DNA of 39,957 nt, taken from assembly GCF_001418325.1 (NCBI RefSeq), contig NZ_LIPN01000188.1, forward strand, positions 1 to 39,957, given 5' to 3'. The position numbers and the translations under genes were made by a program. The notes below the pieces were generated by a model that made no database searches, was not told the origin of the DNA, and worked only from the letters and a program-made list of their open reading frames with translations. This stretch comes from Streptomyces atriruber. Lineage in GTDB: Bacteria; Actinomycetota; Actinomycetes; Streptomycetales; Streptomycetaceae. Positions 1 to 8,185 of this stretch are shown one piece after another (within the stretch, counting starts at the first letter, position 1; each line of letters begins with the position of its first letter).

Positions 1-255
1 GTCCTGGAGGACCAGGTGGTGGGTGGCGCCGGGGGCGACCGACTGCCAGGCGAGGCGGGCCGTGCGCAGGGCGGAGGGCGGTCCTTCCGGGTCCGGGTCG
101 GTGATGAGCCGCGCGTCGAGCTCGGGGTGGCGCGCGCACAGCTCGCGAGCGGCGGCCGCGCGCCGAGGGTGGGCCATCACCACCGTCGACAGGCGGATCT
201 CGGGGGCGTCGGTGCCCGGGGCGGGGTGCGCGGGGGCGTCGGTGAGGGTGTTCAC
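1..255 (-). CDS. glycosyltransferase-like protein, N-terminal fragment
   Basis: Partial gene: 85 codons are visible from a GTG at 255, and the frame runs off the left edge. An AGGA sequence about 13 bases upstream could serve as ribosome-binding site. The visible part has a beta-strand followed by VVMAHPRR (around residue 25) and ends in HHLVLQD (around residue 80). This pattern, a strand with MAHP.R near the N-terminus and a HLVLQDD-type acidic motif 50-60 residues later, is seen in small nucleotide-sugar transferase-like proteins. The acidic motif, which would bind the metal and nucleotide, is cut by the edge, so activity cannot be judged. It starts 76 bp after the stop of the membrane glycosyltransferase gene on the same strand and is probably the next gene of the same operon. 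The exact family is uncertain. Confidence 0.5.
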   Translation of the reverse strand, partial: MNTLTDAPAHPAPGTDAPEIRLSTVVMAHPRRAAAARELCARHPELDARLITDPDPEGPPSALRTARLAWQSVAPGATHHLVLQD

Positions 256-331
256 GGCAGGGAGATCCTTTGTGTCGTACGGGTGTTGAGAGGAGCGGGA
301 GGAGCGGACGGGGTCGGCGTGGTGGACGGGG

Positions 332-1906
332 TCAGCGTTCGGTCTTGCCCATGGCGAGCGGGCGCCGGGCGAGCGGGCCGAGGGCGCGTGCGGCGGCGAG
401 GCGCAGGGGGCCGAGCCAGTGCAGCACCGGTTGCAGGAGGAACAGCGGCAGCAGCAGGGCGGATGCCCCGCCGCCCAGGGGTTCGGCCCGCTCGCGGGCG
501 CCTTCGTGGCTCGCCAGGAAGCGGGCGGCGTGGCCCATGCTGATCAGGGCATGCAGGACCATATAGGCACCGGCCGCGACGGCCCACGCCAGGAGCTCCC
601 GGTGGGCACCCCGCACGCTCAGCACCACGACGGCGGCGGCCACGCACGGCGGCCCCAGGAACCACCACACGGTGTCCAGGCCCTCCTTGACGAGCGTCAC
701 GGTGTTGCGCCGCCCGTAGGCGCGCAGCGCGGGGTCGCGCAGCAGCCGCAGACAGCCCACGACGCTGCCCAGGGCGACGAGGCTGTACGCCTTGGCGAGC
801 GCGCCGACGCGGGCGTACCGGTCCACGAGGTTGTGGACCGGCAGCACCACGGCGCTCTCCCCGGCGGACGACAGCTTGTAGCCGATGAGGAGGTCGTCGA
901 CCGGCTCCTCGTACATGCCGATGGACACGAGCATGTCGTGGCGGACGAACAGGCCCGCGCCGATGCCGTAGACGACCGGGTCTAGGGCCGTCCGCAGCCC
1001 GTCGGGCAGCCGCAGCGCGCGCAGCCGGGCCCTGGCCCGCAGCCGGTGTGCCTCGATGCCCATGCGGCGCCGCAGGTCGGCCACGGCGTGGGCGCGCAGC
1101 GTCAGGTCGCCGAGGCCGGTGCGGGCCGCGTGCGGGCGGCGCAGCTGGAGCGGCAGTTGCTGGACCAGGGTGGGCGGGGCGTGCCCCGCGCTTTCGGCCC
1201 TGTCGGTCTCGTGGGCGAGATGGCGCAGGGTGGTGCGGTCCGGCTGGGAGTCCGCGTCGTAGACACCGATGTAGGTGCGGGACGGGTCGGCGTCCCGGGG
1301 CAGCAGGTGCCCCAGTTGCTCGACCGCGTACACCAGCTGGCTGCTCTTCGCGCCTGACGACTCGTCATAGTGCACGTGGTGCAGGGCGGTTCCGGGATGC
1401 TGCGCGGCGACCTCGGGGAGCAGCTTCTCCGCCACGTCCCGGGTGGTGGGGGTGGCGGTGATCTCGTCCCGCAGCAGGCGCGCCGGGTCCGTGGCGGACC
1501 GCACGCGGGCCGCCACGTCGCGGGCCCGGGAGGACGGCACGATGCCGGACAACTGCGCCGCGGCGGCCCCGTCGTCCGGCGCCGCGAGCAGGCGCCGCTC
1601 CAGGTCCGGGAGTTCGGCGAGGTGGTCCCGCCGGTCGTGCTCCTCGCGTTCGGTGGTGACCACGACGACGTGCAGCAGCTCGCGCGGATAGTCCAGCCGG
1701 GCCACCGCGCCCACGACCTCGGACAGGAGGTCCTGTTCCCGCAGCGCGGGGATGAGCAGGGCGACGTGCGGCGCCCCCGCCCCCGGCGCGGGGACGGGTG
1801 TGCCGCGTGCGGTCCGCAGGGCGCGTGCGGTGACGACGGCCCGGCCGGTGAGGAGGACGCCCCAGCCGAGTACCGCCCACAGCAGGACCGTTGACGCGAG
1901 GATCAC
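332..1906 (-). CDS. membrane-anchored family 2-type glycosyltransferase
   Basis: Encodes 524 residues from a GTG at 1906 that overlaps the stop of the upstream decarboxylase gene by 4 bp (GTGA), indicating translational coupling. An N-terminal hydrophobic segment (residues 1-24) is followed by a GT-A strand, VALLIPALREQDLL, near residue 48, the expected start of a nucleotide-sugar-binding fold. A metal-binding acidic motif, YDADSQP, lies in mid-protein. After the catalytic part come LIGYKLSSAGE and at least three hydrophobic segments in the last 200 residues, including one around WWFLGPPCVAAAVVVL. This is the architecture of processive or lipid-linked family 2 glycosyltransferases. The acceptor cannot be read from sequence; operon membership suggests it glycosylates the small molecule made by the neighbouring enzymes or a lipid carrier of it. 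Confidence 0.75.
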   Translation of the reverse strand: MILASTVLLWAVLGWGVLLTGRAVVTARALRTARGTPVPAPGAGAPHVALLIPALREQDLLSEVVGAVARLDYPRELLHVVVVTTEREEHDRRDHLAELPDLERRLLAAPDDGAAAAQLSGIVPSSRARDVAARVRSATDPARLLRDEITATPTTRDVAEKLLPEVAAQHPGTALHHVHYDESSGAKSSQLVYAVEQLGHLLPRDADPSRTYIGVYDADSQPDRTTLRHLAHETDRAESAGHAPPTLVQQLPLQLRRPHAARTGLGDLTLRAHAVADLRRRMGIEAHRLRARARLRALRLPDGLRTALDPVVYGIGAGLFVRHDMLVSIGMYEEPVDDLLIGYKLSSAGESAVVLPVHNLVDRYARVGALAKAYSLVALGSVVGCLRLLRDPALRAYGRRNTVTLVKEGLDTVWWFLGPPCVAAAVVVLSVRGAHRELLAWAVAAGAYMVLHALISMGHAARFLASHEGARERAEPLGGGASALLLPLFLLQPVLHWLGPLRLAAARALGPLARRPLAMGKTER

Positions 1907-4344
1907 GCGGTGCCGCCCTTCGCTCCGGTGGGCCAGTGCAGGTGCCGGGCGCCGTCGTGGTCGGCGCCCGCGAGCTGGAGTCGGCGGGCGAGGGGGTAGA
2001 GCCGCTCGGCCCAGGCGACCACGTCCCGGGGTTCGAGGCCCTCGGGTTCGCCGACGTCGATGCCGGGCAGCTCCTGGCGCAGCCGCGCGCCGAGGCCCAG
2101 GCCGACGGAGAGCTCGTACCGTCCCTCGCCCCCGACCTCTTCGAGGCCGGTGAGCAGCCGTCCGTCCGCGAACCGCGGCAGCACGCGCGCCAGGCCCAGT
2201 TCGGCGGAGCGCGCGAGCAGCGCGCTGCCCTGCAGGGACTCGCCCAGGAGGTCGTCCGTGCCGACCGTGCCGGTGAAGCCGCGCCCGACGGTGAGCGACA
2301 CGATGACGTCGAAGAAGCGGTTGGGGAAGCGGCGGTACTGCCCGCGCAGCAGATGGCGGCGGCGCGGCAGCGCGGAGTCGGCGTGCCGTGCCACCCGGTC
2401 GAGGCGCGGCGGCGCGTCCCCGTCGACCAGCGTGACCCGCAGCTCCAGCGAGGTGTCGATGGAGAAGGAGTAGTCGTCGCCGGTGCGGCGGATGCTGCGG
2501 GCGTCCTTGCCGACCTTGACGACCAGGGAGTCCTCGAACACCTGCAGCTCGTCGGCGTGCCAGCGGTCCCCGTACTTGTACTCGGCGGAGCGGAAGCGGC
2601 CGTCGGCGTGGAAGTTGGCCAGCAGGACGGGGGTGTGCGGGCGCTGCTCGGCGTCCTCGAAGACGGAGAGGTGGGCGGCGCCGACCAGGGACAGCTTCTG
2701 CTGGTTGCGGTCCAGGACCTCCAGCGAGAACTTCTGCGGCGACAGGACGCCGAACAGCTCGTTGGCGAAGGGCGCGTCGAAGTCGGGCGCGTAGACGAGC
2801 AGTTCGCCGTGGTCGTGGTCGTGGACGTCGCCGTCGGTGGGCGGCTTCCAGTTCTCCACCCGCAGCTGCTCGCCGAGTTCGGCCCGGTTGCGGAAGGTGT
2901 GGAAGGAGTAGGCGTGCGGGTAGTCGTCCGGGTTCCGCCGGTGCGGGGGGTGGACGACGAGATGGCGCAGGCAGGCGCTGCTGCCGCGCAGATGCTTCAA
3001 CTCGGCGGGCACGGGCGGCGCGGCCGCGGCGCGCCCGGCCTCGGCCGCGGGCTCGGCGAGGGCGGCCGCCAGGTCGACGGCGAACGTGTCGATGTGCGTA
3101 CGCGTCATGTGCGGCATGACGTAGAAGTGGTGGAAGAGCCGGTCCGTCGTGTGCCCCTGGCCGTCCGTCCAGGGCAGGGTGTTGCCGACGAGGCGGTAGT
3201 GCTCCTTGAGCCTGCCGGGGAGGGCGCCGCCCTCCGTGGAGAATCCCACGACGAGGACGGTGTTGCCCGGGGAGGGCATGAGGACCGCGTCCGGGTCCGC
3301 CGCGCGGATCACGTCGGCCAGGTGGTCCCTGAGGGCGAGGCAGCCGCGGAACGTCTCGCGGTAGCCCTCGGCCGCGAGCCCGAAGACCAGGGACCACAGC
3401 GCGGCGGCGGTGGCGCCCGAGCGGGATCCGGTGACCGTCTCGTCCACGAAACCGGACATCGGAGCCGGGATCGCCCCGTGCCCGAGCAGGCCCTTGCGGC
3501 ACAGGAACACCCCGCAGCTGTAGGGCATCAGGCCCGACTTGTGGGGGTCGAGGACCATGGAGTGGACGAAGCGGTTGCGGAAGTCGAAGGGGATGTCCGG
3601 CTCGGTGAAGGGCAGGATCATGCCGCCGTGCGCGGCGTCGACGTGGTGGAAGAACCGCAGCCGGGAGGCCCCGTCGACGCGGCGGCCCAGGAGCGAGCCG
3701 ATGCGGTCGATCGGATCGGCGAGCCCCGTGTTGTAGTAGCCCGCGGTGGAGACGACGATGACGCCGGTGGCGCCGGTGTCATCGCCCTCGGCCTCCAGGG
3801 CGTCGAAGGCCTCCTCCAGGGCGGCCGGTTCGAGGACCCAGCCCGGCCCGGCGGGCAGCGCCTTGAAGTCCAGGTCCAGGATCTCGGCCGCCTTGGCCAC
3901 GGAGTGGTGGGTGAGGGCGGAGGCGATGACCACCACCCGGCGGCAGCCCGCGGCCCGCAGGGCGTTGCGGCCCACCCGCAGGCCGGCGAGGGTCCCCTCG
4001 TTGGCGCCGCTGGTCAGATAGCCGTCGGCGGAGTCGGCGCGCATCAGGCCGCCGAGGGCGAGGACCGCCTCCCGCTCCAGGCGGCGGGTGCCGCGCACGC
4101 CGTCGCCGAAGCGGGTGTGCACGCCGACGTTGTTGGGGTTGCGGGCCGCGAACATGCCTGCGGCGTGCAGGGCGAGCGGGTGCGGCTCGCTCATCGCGAA
4201 GCCGAGGCGCACCGGGTCGCTCGCCGAGTGCCAGTCGGGCACCTCGGCGAGCCGGTCGGCCAGGGCGGCGGCCAGCGCGTCCGTGGACAGCGCGGTCTCG
4301 GGGAACGGGTCGCACTCGGTCGACCCGTCGGACAGGTCAGGCAT
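1903..4344 (-). CDS. PLP-dependent group II decarboxylase with large unassigned C-terminal half
   Basis: Encodes 813 residues, much longer than the roughly 450-500 of ordinary group II amino-acid decarboxylases. The first ~430 residues are the fold-type I PLP domain: SGANEGTLAGL near 112, ALTHHSVAKAA near 143 (ring-stacking His), HVDAAHG near 234 (Asp contacting the pyridine nitrogen) and LDPHKSGLMPYSCG with the Schiff-base Lys at 269. These motifs resemble the DOPA/tyrosine/glutamate decarboxylase group. Residues ~450-813 begin with HVVHPP-like and FHTFRNRAEL stretches and match no domain I know. The start at 4344 overlaps the methyltransferase stop by 8 bp, and the 3' end overlaps the glycosyltransferase by 4 bp. 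The substrate is unknown. Retention of Lys and Asp suggests an active enzyme, although a transaminase- or oxidase-type variant cannot be excluded. Confidence 0.8.
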   Translation of the reverse strand: MPDLSDGSTECDPFPETALSTDALAAALADRLAEVPDWHSASDPVRLGFAMSEPHPLALHAAGMFAARNPNNVGVHTRFGDGVRGTRRLEREAVLALGGLMRADSADGYLTSGANEGTLAGLRVGRNALRAAGCRRVVVIASALTHHSVAKAAEILDLDFKALPAGPGWVLEPAALEEAFDALEAEGDDTGATGVIVVSTAGYYNTGLADPIDRIGSLLGRRVDGASRLRFFHHVDAAHGGMILPFTEPDIPFDFRNRFVHSMVLDPHKSGLMPYSCGVFLCRKGLLGHGAIPAPMSGFVDETVTGSRSGATAAALWSLVFGLAAEGYRETFRGCLALRDHLADVIRAADPDAVLMPSPGNTVLVVGFSTEGGALPGRLKEHYRLVGNTLPWTDGQGHTTDRLFHHFYVMPHMTRTHIDTFAVDLAAALAEPAAEAGRAAAAPPVPAELKHLRGSSACLRHLVVHPPHRRNPDDYPHAYSFHTFRNRAELGEQLRVENWKPPTDGDVHDHDHGELLVYAPDFDAPFANELFGVLSPQKFSLEVLDRNQQKLSLVGAAHLSVFEDAEQRPHTPVLLANFHADGRFRSAEYKYGDRWHADELQVFEDSLVVKVGKDARSIRRTGDDYSFSIDTSLELRVTLVDGDAPPRLDRVARHADSALPRRRHLLRGQYRRFPNRFFDVIVSLTVGRGFTGTVGTDDLLGESLQGSALLARSAELGLARVLPRFADGRLLTGLEEVGGEGRYELSVGLGLGARLRQELPGIDVGEPEGLEPRDVVAWAERLYPLARRLQLAGADHDGARHLHWPTGAKGGTA

Positions 4345-5056
4345 TCCGGCTCACGTCCTCGCCGGTTCCGGTGCCGTCACCGGTGCCCGCGGCCAGGCGC
4401 AGCTCGCAGCGGAGCACCGCGCGCGGGCCGACGTCGAGGTCGCGTACGTAGGTGTGTACGTCGCCTTCCGGGCGCAGGCCGACCGCGGCGAGGGCGGCCA
4501 GGATCTCCTCGGTGGGCAGCAGCGTCATCGGGACGTCGTCCGGCAGTACGTACTGGCCCGCCGTCTCCCCGGGGCGCAGCTGCGGGTCCAGGGAGTCGGC
4601 GGTGAAGGTGTTGAGGGCGAGGACCGCGCCGGGCCGCAGCACGCGCGCCAACTCCGCGATGCTGTCCCGGAACTGACGGGGAGTGGGAGCGTTGTGGAGC
4701 ACGCCGTAGCAGACGGCGAGGGCGAAGGTGTCGTCGTCGGCGGGGACGGCGTGGGCCGCGCCCTGCCGGACGGTGACCAGGCCGTCCGCGAAGTGCGCGG
4801 TGGCGTCGCGGGTCGCCTCGACCATGGCCTGGTGCAGGTCCACGGCGACGACGGTGCAGCCGTGTTCGAGCAGGGCGACGGTGTTGCGTCCGCCGCCGCA
4901 GCCGAGGTCGAGGGCGGGCCCGGTGAGGTCACCGGCGTACCGGGTGAGGATCTCGACGAGGTAGGGCTGGGCGGTGAGCGAGGCGAAGTCGCGTACCGTC
5001 TCCGGGGCGTTCCAGTAGGTGGCGGCGCGCTCGGCCGCGGTGGCGGGGAGAGTCAT
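4337..5056 (-). CDS. class I SAM-dependent methyltransferase
   Basis: Encodes 239 residues with a standard Rossmann methyltransferase core: motif I LDLGCGGGRNTVALL near residue 48, motif II VVAVDLHQAM near 70, an acidic turn before TFALAVCYGVLHN near 110 (motif IV), and VLRPGAVLALNTF near 138 (motif VI). The N-terminal TYWNAPETVRDFA is typical of small-molecule methyltransferases of the methyltransf_25/11 group. The ATG at 5056 overlaps the GHMP kinase stop in an ATGA, and the 3' end overlaps the decarboxylase start by 8 bp, so the three genes are almost certainly cotranslated. The substrate is probably an intermediate of this operon's pathway; whether O-, N- or C-methylation occurs cannot be told. 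Confidence 0.85.
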   Translation of the reverse strand: MTLPATAAERAATYWNAPETVRDFASLTAQPYLVEILTRYAGDLTGPALDLGCGGGRNTVALLEHGCTVVAVDLHQAMVEATRDATAHFADGLVTVRQGAAHAVPADDDTFALAVCYGVLHNAPTPRQFRDSIAELARVLRPGAVLALNTFTADSLDPQLRPGETAGQYVLPDDVPMTLLPTEEILAALAAVGLRPEGDVHTYVRDLDVGPRAVLRCELRLAAGTGDGTGTGEDVSRNA

Positions 5057-6126
5057 CGGGTGGGCTCGATCTCTTCGTAGGTGCCGTTGTACGGGAGGGC
5101 CCGGATGACGCGCATGCCCTGCTCCGCGAAGAAGGACTCGCAGGTGTCCGGGTCGGCGGTGAGGGCGAAGAACGCCGGGCCGACGGAGGACAGCGCGAGC
5201 ACGGTCGCCGTGCCGTCCGCCTTCAACGGTTCGAGGCGCGCGGCGAGTTCGCTCAGTCCGGGGTGGGAGAAGGAGCAGTTCTCGATGCTTCCCATGCGGA
5301 AGCGGTAGTCGAAGACGAGGTCTCCCAGCGGGCCGAGGTCGCCGCGGAGCGCGGCGGGCATGGCCTCGTGGAGCATCCGGAAGGCGATGGTGGGCGCCCA
5401 GCGCTCACCGGTCTCGCGGAAGCGGTCGAACTGGTCGATCTCGGCGGCCATCAGCTCGTCCGTCGACCGCTCCTGCAGCGTGGTGGGCACGCCGATGACC
5501 AGCGAGAGCTCCTGCGGTACGGAAGCGGTGAGGACGACGGTGCTGCGGCCCGCGACGACCTGCACGCCGCCGGGGTAGAGGCCGGAGGCGGCGGAACCGC
5601 CGATGCACTGGACGGGCATGAGCAGGTCGCTGCCCTCGGTGTGCTCCTCGCCGTGGTTGCTGGTGAGGAACGGCAGCAGGTCGGCGCGGTCCACCGGGTT
5701 GCCGTAGAGGTGGTTGACCGCGGTGGCGACCGCGGCGATCAGGCTGCTGCTGGAGCCGAAGCCCGCGTGGACGGGCAGCGGGTCGCTGTCCACGCTCACG
5801 TGCAGGTCGCAGTCGACGCCGAGGGCGGCGCACATGATGCGGGCGGCGTGCTCGACGAGCGCGGGTCGCGCGAGGGCCGGGTCGAGCGAGAGGCCCGCGC
5901 CGGGGGCGAGCCTGCGCAGGTGCACCCGGTGGAACCGGGCGACGGAGAAGACCAGTTCGCCCGCGTCGTAGATCAGGTGGTTGTCGCCCGCGATGGCGCC
6001 GGGCTGGAGCGCCATGGCGTTCAGGCGCGTGGGGTAGCGGATCGCCGTCCGGTCGCCCGGCTTGAGGGGGCCGAGCGGTGCGGTCAGCGGATGGTGGACG
6101 GTGCCGGGTGTGAAGGACGTGAACAT
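5053..6126 (-). CDS. GHMP-family small-molecule kinase
   Basis: Encodes 357 residues. GHMP kinases phosphorylate a hydroxyl or carboxyl group of a small metabolite with ATP. Motif 2, the phosphate loop, is PVHAGFGSSSSLIAAV near residue 118. A motif-3-like sequence, SSVGPAFFALT, lies near residue 320 and would shape the substrate pocket. Motif 1 is less clear. The ATG at 6126 is preferred over a TTG at 6129: an AAGGCGG ribosome-binding site overlaps the stop of the preceding gene and is well spaced from the ATG. The family includes homoserine, mevalonate, galactose, L-threonine and archaeal shikimate kinases, and nothing here fixes the substrate. It lies 9 bp after the PrnB-like gene and is coupled (ATGA) to the methyltransferase, so it probably activates a pathway intermediate. 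Confidence 0.8.
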   Translation of the reverse strand: MFTSFTPGTVHHPLTAPLGPLKPGDRTAIRYPTRLNAMALQPGAIAGDNHLIYDAGELVFSVARFHRVHLRRLAPGAGLSLDPALARPALVEHAARIMCAALGVDCDLHVSVDSDPLPVHAGFGSSSSLIAAVATAVNHLYGNPVDRADLLPFLTSNHGEEHTEGSDLLMPVQCIGGSAASGLYPGGVQVVAGRSTVVLTASVPQELSLVIGVPTTLQERSTDELMAAEIDQFDRFRETGERWAPTIAFRMLHEAMPAALRGDLGPLGDLVFDYRFRMGSIENCSFSHPGLSELAARLEPLKADGTATVLALSSVGPAFFALTADPDTCESFFAEQGMRVIRALPYNGTYEEIEPTR

Positions 6127-6135
6127 CAATCCGCC

Positions 6136-7212
6136 TTATGCCGTGGCGTGGTCGAGGGGCGACGCGGCCGCGAGGGCGTCGGTCAGCCGCTGGTTGCGTT
6201 CGGTGGTCAGCGCGACCAGATGGTCCAGGGAGTCGGTGGTGTAGCCGCCGCTGCCGAGGGAGCCGTCCGGGCGGATGCGCATGTTGGCGCGGGCGAGCTG
6301 CAGGTGCGGCAGCCGGAAGTGGAGGATCTCCCGCATCAGCAGCCGCAGTTGGTTCCGCACGGACGCCGTGGCGTCGCCCGTCGCCTCGTCCAGGATCCGG
6401 GGCAGCAGGGGGCGGCTCGCCATGATGGTGTCGCCCGCGGCGCGGTAGGCCGCGGGGAGGTAGAGCAGGTTCTCGTCGAGGTACTGCTCGTACCACGCGT
6501 GCCTGGGGTCGCCCGGCTCCGGTCTGAGGACCGCCATGTCGACGAGCAGCGGCGTCATCTGGGCGCCGCCCGGCGCGTACAGCACCGTGCCGCCCACCGT
6601 CATCGGCGGGAAGTAGGGCCGCATCCGGGTGGAGAAGACCTCCGGCGTGATGTTCCGCTTCACCGTCAGCAGGGCCTGCGCGAACACCCTGAACGCCTCG
6701 GTGGAGGCGGCCAGATGCTCTACGAGGAGGGGATCGCGCACGGGGAGCGTCAGCGCGGCCATGAGGTGGTCGACGGCCGGCCGCAGGGCGATGCCCGCCC
6801 TGCGGACCTCCGAAATGAAGAGGACCTCTTCGGGGATGTCGCTGAAGGTCCTCAGCGCGTCCTCGGGGTTGCGCAGGGAGTACGTGTACACGCTGTCGCG
6901 CGGCACCTCGTCGACGAGGCCGCCGAGCTTGAGCAGGGCCTCCTCGGCGCCGGGCAGGGACCGGTAGTCCGTGCCGTGCCGCTCCAGAGAGGCCAGGACG
7001 AAGCCCAGGTCGCGCAGGGCCGCGCTGGCCGTGACGTCGTCGGTGACGGTGTCGGGGACGCGGTCGAGCAGCTTGTGCGCGAGCCGCTCCAGGGCGGCGG
7101 TGTCCGCGGCGTCGTTGAGCCTCGGTATTTCGGTTATGTGCTCTGAGAACCGCAGCGGATCGAGTTCGCTCACGCGCTGGTCCAGAGTTCTCATATCAGT
7201 GGCGAGATTCAA
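6136..7212 (-). CDS. PrnB-like heme enzyme (DUF1864, tryptophan dioxygenase superfamily)
   Basis: Encodes 358 residues and resembles PrnB, the monodechloroaminopyrrolnitrin synthase that rearranges 7-chlorotryptophan to a phenylpyrrole, over its whole length. Matching landmarks in order are EIPRLND near 28, ALRDLGFVLASLERHG near 65, MRPYFPPMTVGG near 196 with PGGAQMTPLLVD after it, LPAYRA near 253, HFRLPHLQLAR near 296 and GSGGYTTDSLDHL near 319. RFxxPHLxLA and GSGGY are the clearest signatures. PrnB belongs to the IDO/TDO fold and binds heme through a histidine; the His of the FRLPHL motif is a reasonable candidate here. The TTG at 7212 is chosen because GAGG lies 8 bases upstream, whereas the ATG at 7194 has no such site. 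No tryptophan halogenase is visible, so the substrate is probably not chlorotryptophan. Confidence 0.8.
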   Translation of the reverse strand: MNLATDMRTLDQRVSELDPLRFSEHITEIPRLNDAADTAALERLAHKLLDRVPDTVTDDVTASAALRDLGFVLASLERHGTDYRSLPGAEEALLKLGGLVDEVPRDSVYTYSLRNPEDALRTFSDIPEEVLFISEVRRAGIALRPAVDHLMAALTLPVRDPLLVEHLAASTEAFRVFAQALLTVKRNITPEVFSTRMRPYFPPMTVGGTVLYAPGGAQMTPLLVDMAVLRPEPGDPRHAWYEQYLDENLLYLPAAYRAAGDTIMASRPLLPRILDEATGDATASVRNQLRLLMREILHFRLPHLQLARANMRIRPDGSLGSGGYTTDSLDHLVALTTERNQRLTDALAAASPLDHATA

Positions 7213-7318
7213 GGAAATGACCTCTATATGTGCCGGAGTGGCGGACTCGGGAACGTCAAGACGTCAAGAAGCGTCAGAGACGGGAACGTTGAAGAGCGGT
7301 GAAAGGTGTGAGATCGGG

Positions 7319-7987
7319 TCAGAGAGAGGAATTCAGCTCGTTGAGCGCATGAATGCGATGGGCCAAAGGCACGGGAGACTGTGCCGCGGCGGGCTGAGAG
7401 GTGACCCAGACAACGGGAATTCCCGCGGTGTGAGCGGATTGCAGACCGGCGAAGGAGTCGTCCACGGCCAGCGCCCTTCGGGGCGCGCATCCGCTGTGCC
7501 GCAGGGCCGCGAGGTACACGTCCGGCGCCGGTTTCGGCGCCAGGGTGCGGTCGGCGCAGGACACCGACGCGAAGTGCGGCCTGATCCCGAGCCGGTCCAG
7601 ATGGCCGGTCACCCAGGTGCGGGAGTTGCCGGAGGCGACCGCGAGCCGGTGCCCGCTCGCCAGGCAGTGGTCCAGGAAGGACCGGGTGGCCGGGGCCAGC
7701 GGTTCCTGGTCCGCGCGCCGCTGGTTCTCGCGCTCGAACACGTCCCAGCACTCGCGCGCCTTGTCCGGCCCGAGGACCGATGTGAGCGTCCCGTTCATGG
7801 AGTCGCGCGAAAGTGTCCCGTCGGGGTGCGTGGGTATGCCGTCGGGCAGTTCGGTGCCTGCCTCGTCGAGTACGGCTGTCCACGCCTCTATGGCGATGCG
7901 TTCGGTGTCGAGCAGAACGCCGTCGAAATCGAGGACGATGAGGCGATGCGATGCCGGATATTCAGCTTGTCGGCCGGAAATGGACAT
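7319..7987 (-). CDS. HAD-superfamily hydrolase (beta-phosphoglucomutase-like)
   Basis: Encodes 222 residues with all four HAD motifs: motif I VLDFDGVLLDTE near residue 18 (nucleophile and acid/base Asp), motif II VASGNSRTWV near 119, motif III Lys in LAPKPAPDVY near 150, and motif IV AVDDSFAGLQSAHTAG near 172. A helical cap follows motif I, as in subfamily IA phosphatases and phosphoglucomutases. A GGGGGAG site lies 9 bases before the ATG at 7987. It is the promoter-proximal gene of the leftward operon, 106 bp before the PrnB-like gene. A phosphatase beside a GHMP kinase fits a route in which a hydroxyl is phosphorylated as a temporary protecting or leaving group and later released; that is inference. 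Confidence 0.85.
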   Translation of the reverse strand: MSISGRQAEYPASHRLIVLDFDGVLLDTERIAIEAWTAVLDEAGTELPDGIPTHPDGTLSRDSMNGTLTSVLGPDKARECWDVFERENQRRADQEPLAPATRSFLDHCLASGHRLAVASGNSRTWVTGHLDRLGIRPHFASVSCADRTLAPKPAPDVYLAALRHSGCAPRRALAVDDSFAGLQSAHTAGIPVVWVTSQPAAAQSPVPLAHRIHALNELNSSL

Positions 7988-8047
7988 GCGGCAACGCTCC
8001 CCCCATTCCGGAATTGCACCCCGAACAGGGCAACACTTCCGGACCCC

Positions 8048-8063
8048 CTTGGTCTAGACCTGA
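8048..8063. promoter_or_regulatory. candidate DasR operator (dre) between divergent genes
   Basis: CTTGGTCTAGACCTGA contains the core TGGTCTAGACC of the Streptomyces DasR responsive element (consensus near AGTGGTCTAGACCACT); the inner 10 bases GGTCTAGACC are a perfect palindrome. It lies 61 bp upstream of the HAD gene and 123 bp upstream of the ABC exporter gene, so it could control either or both. DasR is a GntR/HutC regulator released by glucosamine-6-phosphate. Related HutC regulators bind GT..AGAC cores too, so the cognate protein is not certain. Confidence 0.6.
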
Positions 8064-8185
8064 AAAACGTAACCTGGAACGAGGTGCACTTCAAGCCCTT
8101 GAATGTCAATCCGGACTGGTGGTAAAGACCTCGTCGCGCTGCGTACACCGCCTGGGGGGGGCGGTCCGTGCGCGAGGATGGCCCC

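Noticed and set aside
1891..4605. A 904-codon open frame on the plus strand, opposite the decarboxylase; similar long antisense frames occur elsewhere, for example 20103-23300 and 30980-33931.
   Set aside because: These are expected in GC-rich coding DNA, where few stop codons occur in shadow frames. The opposite strand carries clear family motifs, ribosome-binding sites and gene overlaps, and the antisense products have no recognisable domain.
7253..7268. Tandem ACGTCAAG giving two TTGACG boxes on the minus strand, possibly a promoter for the PrnB-like gene.
   Set aside because: The nearest AT-rich -10 (CATATA) is about 23 bp away, too far for a vegetative promoter; the gene is probably read from upstream of the HAD gene, though an unusual promoter cannot be ruled out.
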